Assembly (NCBI GenBank): GCA_023055425.1
Contig: JALGPY010000009.1
Span: forward strand, 33,213,275 to 33,277,274
DNA length: 64,000 bases
Direction: 5' to 3'
Source of the DNA: Linanthus parryae
Taxonomy: Eukaryota > Streptophyta > Magnoliopsida > Ericales > Polemoniaceae
Below are positions 9,538 to 19,725 of this stretch, piece after piece; positions within the stretch are counted from its first letter, which is position 1, and every line of letters begins with the position of its first letter. Both the position numbers and the translations under genes were made by a program. The notes beneath the pieces were generated by a model, which was not told the DNA's origin, did no database searches, and worked only from the letters and a program-made list of their open reading frames with translations.

Positions 9538-12500
9538 CTTGCTTCAACCTTAAGCAATGTTAAATCGAGTTACAGTATCAAGCTTGTAAATGAAGGATGA
9601 AGGATGCAAGTAACAATGATGGTAACGTACCAGCTCCTTCAAGGATATCGCGCAAAGAAGGAATGCGCATTGCCGGGACAGCTGAGGACTGTCCTCGCTC
9701 CATTGCTCTCCTATCAGCCGCGAGCTCTAGCTCCTCATAGTTGGCAGGAAGGGTATAAGCTGCACCGGGTGCGATTGCAACTCCTACCTGCGAACTCCAA
9801 AAGTTCCACGCAGGGGGAATTACTGGAGGCTCAGTCCCTGCTGGAGGCATGGCAACAGTAGAGGTTGCGGCTCGATTGGGGAAGCCTTCGGATGCGAAAA
9901 ATTCAGCAGCATCTGCCTCTGTTTCTTCAGCAGCAGCATTGGTATCTTCCTCCATCAGCACGGTGTCAGCCTCGACATCATCAGAAACTTCGATGATATC
10001 CTCTAAGGGCTCACCTGCATATTCGGCAGCTGCGACGGGCTTCTTGGTATGAGAACTTGGCACCGGGATATAAGATGCAGAAGGATGACTCCTCTGTCCC
10101 AGCATGGCTTCACCAGCGTCACCTGCGATACAAGACACGATGATGTGAGGTAATTTGTGTTGCACAATATTTTATTATTTTAATAAACTAAGAGCGAGCA
10201 CCTCCACGCGAGGGTGGAATTGCAGCATCTTCGTCATGTGATAAGGACGCGGAACCTTGTCCTATTAATGTATCTTCATTAAGCATATCTTTAAGATGAG
10301 CGTGACCTGGGTGCGAAGAAACCAGTCATGATTATGTTTAGGTTACTAAGCCTAGTTCACAAACGTTGTTCAAATGATTACCTGAAGGTTCACCGCACTT
10401 GCTTACTAGCCAGCGGCGGATGTCAGCTTTCGACAAGCCGTGCTTTAACGCACCAACAATCACATCTCGGTAAGTTATCGCAAGATTAAAAATCTCACCT
10501 TCATTACCGCCTGCGATCTCTTCGAAGTCCGCTTGGACTTGCTCTAGAGCGGCCGCATCTTCTTCTGGAGCCGCATCCTCCTCGTCAACTTCAGGAACTG
10601 CCTCTTCTGGAACCGCGTTTCCCTCATCGGTTGGACGCACTAAGTCGTCGACGTGTTGCTCTTCTAGGCTCATTTGTTTTACGCGTTCAAGCTCCTCTTC
10701 TTCTCGCTTCCTTCTTCTTTCAGCAGCTTCCGCAGCTGTTCTCCTGGAATCGGAAAGGATGTCCTCGTCTATGGTTTCGTTGGAAACACCAGAGTGAGAA
10801 CCCCTCTTCTGCCTCTTGGCCAAAAGGCCGCTGATGGTCTCATCATCATCATCTGCAAAGGAACGAATTGGTCAATCAAGACTGCGAAAGTGAAGGTAAT
10901 GAGAAGAGAAGTGCGATGGGATACCTGCCGACCCTTCATCTTGTATCTCGTCCCTCTCTCCTTCTCTGACATCTTCGATTCTTTCTTCTTCTTCTTCATC
11001 ATCATCCTGTTCTCTCGTCTCCCTTCTCTCCTCCTCTTCTTCCTGATCAAATGGAACAAAAGTCTCCACTACGAGCTCTTTCCGTGCCTTGCTTGGCATG
11101 CGACCTTTACCTTTGTCCCTAGAAGCATGGGACCTTGCAGGAGGAGAAGTTGCAGCACTCCTAGGGGAAGAGATAGTCATTCCCCTCTGCCTTGGCCTCT
11201 TTGCCCGTGGTGCAATAGTTGATGGGGGAGACGGATCATCCCTGAGTGGAGGCAAAGCTGGAGCATTGTCTATCAGCGAATCAGCAAAAACATCCATGAC
11301 TTGGCGAATTCGGGTTTCAACTGCGGGAGGCATTTTCATTGCTAGCCGAACTGGTTCACCTTGTCTTCTCGCAGCAACAATGGTGGTGATCAGCGATTTG
11401 GAACGCTCACCGGATGCGAATCTCCTCACATAGCACTGCGACAAAAAATGAAGAATAAAGTTTCAAAGTATCGGAATAAGGAAACTTAGCACATGCAAGA
11501 GAGATTGTTTACCTTGGCAAAAGTTTCGCTGTATCTGATGACATGCGAATCACCTTTCTTAACTGCGGCCATCTTCTCGTCAAGGATGGTGGAGGGACAC
11601 AAGTGATTCTCATGATCCATCAACGAATAGCAGCCATATTCGGACTCGTCCAGGCTACATTTGGGACGGAAAGGGAAAGAATTCCTCTTGATCACAGGAG
11701 CTTTGCTTGGCCGAGGGTTTGACTGCGTCTCAAACCTTGTCTGCTGGGTATTCCAATAAGCGACCCAGTTCCTAGAGTGGCCACCTTCGCGGTTACCTGG
11801 GGGTTGCTCGAAGGGAAGATTGCTCCTTAAGATTGTTTTACACTCCCCAGACAGTAATCGCTTGTAGCAGCCTCTTATGATAGACTGCGGCCAGATTGAT
11901 TGTGCCACCGCATCGAAGCCAAATTGGGGAGAAACGCGAGTAGGATCAACATCCACAGTAATTCTCTCGTACCTAGGGGTGAGCTCGCGAACATGCTCCG
12001 CAAGAGCAGGAAGAGAGCCTCTTAGACACCAGCAGAAGAATTCGCGATAGCGCTCGTGGAAATGCTCCCCGCCCTCGAAAAGGAGCTCTTCTGAGAAAGC
12101 AACGGCCTTGGAAGGATACAATTTTGGGAAACATCGCACATTCTCAATGCGTGTGGCATAAGGCCTTGCTATAAACTCTTCCCGATTGTCGTATATCAGG
12201 CTCCAAACGCACTTAGGAAAGTGAGTTCCGAACCATCTCGCAGCCCTGCCGCTATTGCGTTCTTCTTCCGCACCTGGGGGACACCATTTACTGGGCCTAG
12301 AAGGAATAGGGGCATAAGCGGGCCATCGCTCGAAGACCCACATAGTCAAGAAGGCAATGTTGACATAGGTCAGCACGTCGAGGCGACCACGCGATTCCTT
12401 AATTGCTACGACCAGTTGATCTAATCTGTGGTACAGGGTACCCAAGACTAAGGGCCCAAGTGCGACCTTCTGACCAAGGGTCAGTTTCACAGCAAGAGGA

Positions 12501-13393
12501 AGAACATGATAGAAGACCCCATCATGCGGATGGCCATCGATCAAATACCTCGACAACCAGGCGTAGAGAAAAGCGCATAGGGTCAAGTGATAACCCTTGC
12601 CATTCACATAGTTTTTAGCTTTCGGGTTTCGGCTCAAAAGCTTCTTGGTGATACTACTGTTCGCATAATCGCGAAAGAAGTATTGCAACCACTTGTTCCA
12701 AGTGTTCTTCGCAGATGTGTCAACCAACTGCCAGTTGGGAAGAAGCTCTGTAGGTGTCCACCGGGTGGAAATTTTCTTCACCTCTGACAAGCACTCCTCC
12801 ATCTGCTTGTACAAAGCAACATCTGCATCAGTTCTCAAGGGACTCAAAGGATCCACCTCACCCACAGGAGACAGATCATACAGCATGTGCACATCTTCAA
12901 GAGTGGGGACAGCCTCGAACTCAGCAAAGTGGAATGTGTGAATCGCAGGCGAGTAACGCGAGAGAAGGTTTAGAAGCATGGACTGGTCCAGCTTCACGGA
13001 AGCACCCTTCATAGCACGGACTGCGAAATATATGCCAGCATCGTTTAAAGCAATGGCATGATTGGTCAGTACATGGTCAATCCACTCATCCATTAAGTCC
13101 AATTTCTGAACAAACGCTTGAGTGGAAATCGCATTATACGGGAAAAACCCATTTTCGACCCCTAATCGAACCACATCCTTGGAATCGATCAATTCGAGCA
13201 TGGCCGCGTTAACTGGAGGGGTCAACGTTTGCAATTCTTCAGCAGGGACAGGGATTGGCAGGTTCTTCACCTTAACCCTAGCATGGTAAAAGTCTCTGCC
13301 ACCCAGATAGGGGGCTTTTCGCCATAAGGTCTGGGGGAGATCAGGTATTTCTTCGACCTCCTTAATAGGTTTGGTTCCTTTTGTATTTGCCAT
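9074..13393 (-). CDS. six-exon antisense gene inside the Tat element: PMD-like protein
   Basis: Exons on the minus strand: 13393-11513, 11434/11435-10925, 10852-10382, 10306-10202, 10122-9631 and 9537-9074. Every intron is GT-AG and every junction keeps the frame (phase 0, then 1,1,1,1), giving about 1307 residues with TGA at 9074-9076. Exon 1 resembles the plant mobile domain / aminotransferase-like family: FHFAEFEAVPTLEDVHMLYDLS near 180. The middle exons are acidic and disordered; the last exon has a coiled coil. An acceptor (TTCCGCAG) two bases before the ATG suggests a 5' UTR intron. Antisense genes of this kind between integrase and 3' LTR are known in Tat elements; their function is not settled. 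Some junctions, especially the last, have alternatives. Confidence 0.75.
9631..10122 (-). CDS. antisense gene exon 5
   Basis: Acceptor TGTATCGCAG, donor GGAGCTG|GTACGT. Encodes SYIPVPSSHTKKP, a long acidic Glu/Ala region (ADTVLMEEDTNAAAEETEAD), a proline-rich stretch (PPAGTEPPVIPPAWNFW) and RIPSLRDILEGA. Phase 1 at both ends. An alternative donor four bases downstream (GGTAC|GTTACC) would require the alternative acceptor noted for exon 6. Confidence 0.65.
10202..10306 (-). CDS. antisense gene exon 4: short 105-base exon
   Basis: Too short to stand out by itself. Acceptor TCGCACCCAG, donor GTGGAG|GTGCTC. Thirty-five codons with no stop: GHAHLKDMLNED, then TLIGQGSASLSHDED. Phase 1 at both ends, so it could be skipped without losing the frame. 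Confidence 0.6.
10382..10852 (-). CDS. antisense gene exon 3: charged region
   Basis: Acceptor TCCTTTGCAG, donor CTTCAG|GTAATC. It starts with a string of Asp, then LLAKRQKRGSHSG and an Arg/Glu-rich helix (AAEAAERRRKREEEELERVKQ) that may form a coiled coil. An acidic stretch and a small folded-looking end (ITYRDVIVGALKHGLSKADI) follow. Phase 1 at both ends. Confidence 0.7.
10925..11435 (-). CDS. antisense gene exon 2: basic then acidic linker
   Basis: Entered by TTTTTTGTCGCAG|TGC and left by GGCAG|GTATCC. It encodes CYVRRFASGERSKS, then a proline/serine segment with a basic cluster (RAKRPRQRG) that could act as a nuclear localisation signal, then a run of Glu and Asp (about 30 residues, mixed with Arg). 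The frame joins exon 1 in phase 0 and leaves in phase 1. Confidence 0.7.
11513..13393 (-). CDS. antisense gene exon 1: plant mobile domain
   Basis: 627 whole codons from ATG at 13391-13393, chosen because a splice acceptor (CGCAG) lies immediately upstream and MANTKG opens the conserved part. The domain runs roughly 40-450: TFHFAEFEAVPTLEDVHMLYDLSP is the usual mobile-domain signature, followed by aromatic-rich helices (NKWLQYFFRDY, CAFLYAWLSRYLI). It leaves by donor AAG|GTAAAC after FAK. No transposase catalytic triad is evident, as in host proteins of this family that act in silencing. Length and absence of stops contrast with the broken sense genes. Confidence 0.75.
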
Positions 13394-14140
13394 TCCTGCG
13401 GAAAAGCAAGAAAAAGGGGGGAGAAATACACACACTTTAGTTTGAATTTCAAGATTCAGTTCAAGGCATACGAAGGTTTATTGGAAGAAAGATGAACAGT
13501 CCAGTGTCAATCCTGGGGTTTGAAGTTCAGAATCGTTTGCAAAATTGGGGATTTTAGAAACCCTACATTCAAAACCCTTACAATCTGGGGATTAAATCAA
13601 GGTTGGATTCAAAGAGCAAGGTCTCCTTCATAGTTTTCAAAGGATAATATCTTTCGGAGAGTCATGGGTTTGCAGATCCAACGCAGTTCAAAGCTTATAT
13701 CGGTATATTAAACAAAATTGAACAAGGCCAACCTTGTTTTGGTAAATCTTGCTTGGATGCGCACAGTTGAAGAAGACGATTGACAAGAGAGAATTGATGA
13801 TTGATTATCTGAATCTGCTCTTGAAGGCTTCCGGGTATCATTCACTTTAAGAGAAATAAGTGATACTTTGCAACAATGGAGAGCACATAGTATTTATCCA
13901 AAAATAATGAAGGGTTGCGTCCTTTCAGTAGTCGAATCGCAACCGTCACCGTCGAATCGCGCAATCACAGGACAAGCTGACGTCACGCCTAAACAAAAGA
14001 CCAGACGGCACGACTCTAGGGGTTTAGGTCATAATGGCACGCACGGGGGCTGGATTTGCGTGTATTTGAATTGGTGCGTGGCGGCGACGCGTACGTTGGT
14101 TCCTGCGCATGGAAGCCTATCTGGCTATGAGTCTTCACGC
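13394..14140. other. region between antisense gene start and the Tat polypurine tract
   Basis: No protein gene seen. For the antisense gene this is 5' UTR, presumed intron and promoter. A minus-strand AT-rich TATA-like stretch (GATAAATACTATG) lies near 13890-13905. For the sense element it is the end of the 3' untranslated region. Short + strand frames here (13868-14161) show no family features. Confidence 0.4.
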
Positions 14141-14152
14141 GCAGAAAGGGGG
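14141..14152 (+). other. polypurine tract of the Tat element
   Basis: GCAGAAAGGGGG ends four bases before the 3' LTR, which begins TGTAGATAGTGC at 14157. This is the expected place for plus-strand cDNA priming. Confidence 0.7.
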
Positions 14153-14156
14153 CTAA

Positions 14157-14783
14157 TGTAGATAGTGCTTTCTGGACAGGAAGATCTTGGCCACGTGGCA
14201 CTCATCTAGCACACCATACTGTGCTCCACACACACTGGATCACCAGCCGCGCTGATCCACGTGGGGGCTGCGAGACAGGGCCCTCGCATACCACTACACG
14301 AGACTTGTAGGGACTTAGTGGTTTGGAGGCTAGAGTAAGTCCTGTCGCGCGCGGGCCAAGCCCGCGCGCGACCCCTAGTAACTGCTTTTGAGAGATTTAG
14401 GGCACGAGCTTCATAAAACCTGTCAAACCGGTCAAACCCGGTCAACCCCATAACGATTCCGGTATACACGGATAACGTGTTGTAACGGTCCCTATATACG
14501 CGGGCGAACGTGCCGTTGTGGTTAAGCTAATTAAGCCGCCATTGATGGGCGCATTAACCACACTACAACGGTCACATTCTCCGTTATATATAGGATCGTT
14601 AACCCTTCCATACGAGGGAGAACCACCAGACATACGCGGAAGCTCTGCCAAACCCCTGTCTCTCTCTCATACAGTACTATTGCCTTACTCTCTCCCTACA
14701 CACAACCCAACACTTCCTGTGCCATTTCTATTCTCTGTCCTTGGTGTACACAGAGTTCTCTCTGCAGAATTCTCTTGTACACA
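14157..14783 (+). repeat. 3' LTR of the Tat element (627 bp)
   Basis: Starts TGTAG after the polypurine tract and ends TACACA, where similarity to the left copy stops. TATA-like TTATATATAGG is at 14584-14594; a second weaker one (CTATATACG) is near 14490. About 20 of 450 comparable positions differ from the 5' LTR. The next five bases, ACAGG (14784-14788), should be one copy of the target duplication; the other lies outside the window. Confidence 0.9.
14584..14594 (+). promoter_or_regulatory. TATA-like element of the Tat LTR
   Basis: TTATATATAGG, kept identical in both LTRs (251-261), about 60 bases before a CT-rich stretch typical of plant transcript leaders. Position inside the LTR fits the U3/R border. 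Confidence 0.5.
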
Positions 14784-16047
14784 ACAGGCTGAGCACATCG
14801 ATCTCAACCCTGCAACTATTCAGACGGTGATCAATCAGTTCCAATTCTATGGGAACAGGGATGAAGACCACAATGACTTTATTGGGAAATTAAGTGCATA
14901 CATAAAGACTACGAAGTACAACGATGTGATGTCAGAAGCATTGAGACTCATTCTTTTCCCATACTGTCTGAAGGGTGCAACTTAGAAGTGGCTAGAGTCA
15001 AGGGCACATAAGTCGATCACTACATGGGCTCAGTGTGTGGATGAGTTCATGGCCAAGTTTTACCTAGTTCAGCGGGTCATTGAGCATCAAGGATGAATTC
15101 TAAGATTTAGGCAAGAGGCCGATGAAACCGTGGTGAATGCATGGGACCGGTTTACGCATTTGATCAGGAAGTGCCCAAATCATTATTTGGGGGACTACAA
15201 AATTTTTCAGGTCTTCTACCATGGTCTAGAACGTCACAATCAAGAGCTGGTTATTAGAGAAGCTGGGGGAAATTTTCTATACTCTGTTGAAAAAGGTTGG
15301 GCTTATGCGCTATGAAGTGACTCACAATTTTATGATTCGAGAAGATTATCGACATTGCCTGAATCTAAGGAAGATGAATGGAATACTGGGATCAGCAAGA
15401 TGGTGTCTGACTTAGTCAAGCATATTTATCTGGACAAAAAGGCAGTTGCATGGGTAGAGAAGCAGGAATTTGAGTCAGCCTTCGCCCAGATAGCAAGTGA
15501 AGATGTGAACTATGTGGGGGCACAAGGACAGGGGAAGAATTGGAATCAAGGGAATTACAGACCAGGCACAAGTGATCATCCAGGCTTCAGGTATGGGGAT
15601 CAGTCTGGATCTTCATATGCACCGGGGTTCCTGCATAGGCTACCAATTTCGCAGGCCTCACCAGCAGCTGCTGTAGCGCCAAACCCAGAGATTTCTGAAC
15701 TGACTAAGGCGTTAACACAATTGAGTAACAACATGAAAAATATGACCAACAACATGAACAATATGACCATGATGGTCAATGATGTATCGTCTTATTGGCA
15801 GGCCACGAAGACTTCACTTCGTACTTTAGAGGTGCAAGTTGGGCAAATTGCAGTGCAGTTATCTGCTAGAGCACCGGGCTCTCTACCGTCTGACACAGAG
15901 AACGTGCGCCAGGTGAATGCCATTACCACTAGCAGTGGGATTCCATTAACTGATCCACCATATCCGAGCCATGCCAGAAATGAAGCATCAAAGGCTAATG
16001 AGCATGAGGTATTCGATTCTGAGAAGACACATGTCATGGTGCCATGA
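14784..16047 (+). pseudogene. gag: Athila-like gag, 5' truncated, several stops
   Basis: One reading frame can be followed from the Tat junction to 16047. It shows the Athila capsid pattern: FYGNRDEDHNDFIGK, LRLILFPYCLKGAT, a WLES motif, FMAKFY, ADETVVNAWDRFTHLIRKCPNH and FYHGL. Internal stops lie at 14983 (TAG where Trp is expected), about 15094 (TGA where Arg is expected), 15313 and 16045. The first two are the changes produced by C-to-T decay of methylated DNA. The C-terminal half is Gln/Asn/Met rich (NNMKNMTNNMNNMTMM), with a coiled-coil-like segment. No intact Gag can be made. Confidence 0.8.
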
Positions 16048-16056
16048 TCAAAGGGC

Positions 16057-16929
16057 ATGACTCTACATGAGGATGATAAATACAATGAGGTGTTACCACC
16101 CCCTTCTTCTAGAGATTTACCTTTTCCATTGAAAACTAGGAAGAAGAAGGATGACTCTGAGGAGTACAAGCGATTTCTAAGTATTTTCTCCAAACTGCAC
16201 ATCAACATTCCATTGATTGAGGCGCTGCAGCGAATGCCTAAGTATGCGCGGTTTATCAAGGATGTAATCCTTGGGAGAAAAGCTATGGATGACTTTCAGA
16301 CAGTGAAACTGGATGAGCAGGTGAGTTCATGCGTCAGGAATGGACTGCCTAAGAAGAAGAAAGATCCAGGTAGTTTTGTGATTGAAGCTACACTTGGCGG
16401 GGCCTACACAGATAAGGCTCTATGTGATCTTGAGGCGAGTGTTAAGTTGATGTCGTTTTCGATATATAAAAAGCTAGGTGCGGGGGAGCCGCGTAAAACC
16501 TGGATAAATATGCAGTTCGCAGATAAGTCATGCAAAAGGCCGTTGAGGGGGGGGGGGTAGAGGACTTACTTGTGAAGGTTGGTAGTTTGATCATGCCAGC
16601 TGATTTTGTGATACCGAACATGCCAGTTGGTGCCGTTGCGATCATTCTTAGTAGGACATTTTATGGCTACCAATTGGATGTTAATTGATATAGAGAATGG
16701 GGATTTGATCATGAGGATCAAAGATACTGTGGAGACCTTTCGGGTTTTCAAAATGAATCCTCATTACACTTATGTTGTGAAGCCAGGATTGCCATTTCTC
16801 GTGCAAGTTGTGCGCGGAATTCCAGAGCTAACACAGGAGGATCCGCAAGAACCTAAGGGCAAAGCATCGAGTGTGCATGCGCATGAGGTAGTTCTGAGCA
16901 TACAACGCCAAAATTTGGATGCGGCATGA
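16057..16929 (+). pseudogene. Athila-like protease region with lost catalytic motif
   Basis: Continues the gag frame: RKKKDDSEEYKRFLSIFSKLHINIPLIEAL and MPKYARFIKDVI are standard for Athila between gag and protease. The protease motif reads CDLEASVKLMSFSIYKKL, where the usual Gly of the DLGA motif is Glu, so the active site is damaged. A run of ten G at about 16548-16557 shifts the frame; a second shift near 16650 restores it (FLVGHFMATNWMLIDIENG). The frame ends at 16927-16929 directly before the trailer. Confidence 0.75.
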
Positions 16930-19700
16930 CGTGCCAAACCACCTTTCTGAGCGTCATGAGGTAACAGGGTCGGGCCGTCAACCGTAAATTACAAGAGCTT
17001 GTTGGGAGGACCCAACATATTTTCATGCTTTGTGTAGAGAGTGTTTTTAAATATTATCGTGTGTGTTTTTAATACTGTTTTATTATCTAAGGGTAGGAGA
17101 GGAGGATCTCACATTTAAATTGAGTCATTGCAGGCATACAGATTGGAGACGCGGTCCGGCCTCCCCTTCTTGAGGCACGTGGAAGAAACACACAAAAATT
17201 GAGAAAGCGACATAATGATCACAAAATTTGAGGTCATAAATTCTGAAGTTTACTCAGGTAATTTTGGAGTAACACAAGCAAAAGCAGAAAGAATGCGAGA
17301 CGAGCTTTACGACGGTATATAATATGTGTGCATCGGAGCCCAGGAGCGTAAACCAAAGAAAAAGAAGAAGAAAAAAAAAAGAGTTGGCCGGTACTTAGAA
17401 AATATTGGCAGGCCTTTCTTGTGCACCTCACTGGAAGTACCCGATCAAAAAATGTGATCGTGTGAGAAAAAGTTGACCGTGATCACATCTTCTCCTCAAT
17501 GATGAACTGTCATTAAAAGGGGGCAAATCAGTCTTTTCTCATTTTAAGTGAAAAAAAAATAAAGAGGGGAGAAAACCCCAAATCAAACAGCGACGTGAGC
17601 TTCTGATTCGCAGACAACGACAGAGCTCTCAGAACGCAGAGACCTCCTCAAGAACACTGTCGACCAAAAAATCGCCAAAATTCGATGGGGATTGGTGCGT
17701 TCTGCTCGGCTGTAGTGCCAACGACACCCGACGTTGTGATTTTAAAGTTTTTGTGAGGTCAATGTGGAGGATGCAGTGTGAAATCTAGGGCTTTTGTCAA
17801 CACAAATCTGTCAATTCGTTCTCAACCGGTTGGAATTAGAGCAAACCGTTTGCGAGGTTGTAGAAGTACAACAAGGAGAAGCCGTTGAGCTAAAACACTC
17901 ACATCGCGAAAGTTATCGAAAAATCAGTCAACTAGACGGTCCTTTCTTAACTGATTTTGTCGAACAAACCCCGTCATAATGGAAATCCGGGGCTTCAGGT
18001 ATCACTAAATTCTCTCTTTTAATTGAGTTTAGGCACTTGCGTAGGATTTACTGCATTGATTGATGTATTTGTGTGAAATCTGTACGTAATTGCTCAGTTT
18101 TGTCTGCCCTCCTTGTAACGTGCACGTAACGAATATGATCTCTAAATTGGAAATGCTACTTTCTTGTGCAATGAAACCGCTTAGGAGTACGAGGAGTAAC
18201 GCGTCTGAGTCTGACTGTAGGAAGAAACAGAAAGTGGTTGAGGAAGATGATGACGATGGTCCTGAGTAGATGCACCCCCTCACATTAGAATTGCCGAGTC
18301 CTCTTGATTGATCTCTAAATTCATTGAGGATAACGAAGCATTCTAGTGTGTGTGTGTGTGGGGGGGGGGGTTAGTCTTGATTAGCCAGTTCGTGTCTGCA
18401 TAAACATGTCACATATAGATTGTTAGTTCATATTGTGTCGTCTTAGTGGTCTGTTTCGTGTTTGCTTATAGTGTAGTATCGTGATGTATTAGCTGTGTAT
18501 ATAGGTGTTAGTTGTTCGATTTTGCATGTTTAATAAATTGAGTCCACCTACCTTAGAGTCAGTTTTATGTGGGAGTCTTCATTCGAGTCGGCCGTGCATA
18601 TAGAGTAGGAATTATTGAAAAATACATAAAATGAAATAAAAAATGAAAAATACATCAAATTAAAAAAATATATTTTTTAGAAAGGGCAGTCAAGATGATT
18701 TGAATTTGGTGAGGGCTTAATGATTATATTCCCTAGGAGTATGAAGATCCAAAGTGAGGCAGACGCGTGAATCTGGAGTAGGAAGACTTATGGAGCTAAT
18801 CCACACTAGAAATGCAAGTAACTGTCTCTCAGACTTAGATATCCTACTAGTACTACAACGCCGTCACTTAGGTAGTCGTCAAACCTCCTCATAGTGAGAA
18901 AAAGAAAAGAGAGAGAGAGAGAGAGAGAACGAGAGAGAGAGAGAAAATAGAAAAAAACAAAAAAAAACAAAAAAAAAGAGAGAATGCAAGGAAAGTGAAG
19001 GGAATAAATGAGCCTATTTTGACCATTGCAATGGAAACGAGGAGTCTAGCTATGATCCATTATGACACTTCTTCACATTTGTGGCCGCGAGAAAGGCGTT
19101 GCACCGAGATTGAGAGAATGAGGGCTGGAGTAGGCGAGATTCGGTGACGTTCCTTGGATTTCAGTGAGGGAGTGTGAGAACCTGGTTTTGTGCACTATTT
19201 CATGACATCTAGGACTTCACTTCTAAATATCCTATCCTACATGTCTTAAGTCGTCGGCAGATTTGACCCATGGATAAATAGCTCGGATGGTAAGTACTAG
19301 GGATATGTCTGATGAATGTGTGAAAACAACATAATAAGTGCTTGTGCTTGTTCTGTCTAACGAAACTCACCGCAAGATTTACCGATCATGGAGGTTGTAG
19401 AATTTCTGAAGGGGATATGAGAGCGCAACGACTTACCAGTTTGCTTTTCGAGATTGCCCAATCTCAACCAAAAAGATTTTTATGTATGTGTGTGTAAATG
19501 TGTCGTGTAGGATCGATTCGTATCCTGCATTTGCATCATATCATTGCATTGTTGAGTCGTATTTTGTTAGAGAGTCGGTTAGTTAAGATTTGTATGAAAC
19601 GGTGTTTCGAATAGTATGCAATTGTCTCAACTCGTATCATGTTGGTGGTGGAGGATGGACTGAGAATGTGGTTGGATTTTAATTTTTTTTTCTCGGGATG
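16930..19700 (+). other. Athila-like 3' internal region, no intact gene
   Basis: Holds the post-polyprotein trailer, then about 2.7 kb with only short frames. At about 17590-18270 there are traces of an open region (a short acidic end, KKQKVVEEDDDDGPE, at 18220-18268). Athila elements often carry an envelope-like gene here; the resemblance is too weak to call one. Low-complexity pieces: a GT run then ten G at 18344-18370, and (GA)n with A/C tracts at 18905-18980. Confidence 0.5.
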
Positions 19701-19710
19701 CGCAATAGGT

Positions 19711-19725
19711 GAGTGTGGGGGTATT
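19711..19725 (+). other. polypurine tract of the Athila-like element
   Basis: GAGTGTGGGGGTATT lies directly before TGATAAC at 19726; this arrangement is standard for Athila. Confidence 0.6.

Larger units (their letters stand above)
1..14783 (+). mobile_element. Tat-type Ty3/gypsy LTR retrotransposon, 5' end cut by window
   Basis: Positions 1-450 align without gaps to 14334-14783, which identifies two LTRs around a 13.7 kb interior. Gene order is gag, protease, RT, RNase H, second RNase H, integrase, which is gypsy order. The second, archaeal-type RNase H domain after the ordinary one, the great length and a long antisense gene between integrase and 3' LTR are known marks of the Tat clade (Retand, Grande and Ogre relatives). 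The 450 shared LTR positions differ at about 20 sites, so the copy is not recent. All polyprotein segments carry stops or frameshifts. It interrupts an Athila-like gag whose 3' part resumes at 14784. Confidence 0.9.
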
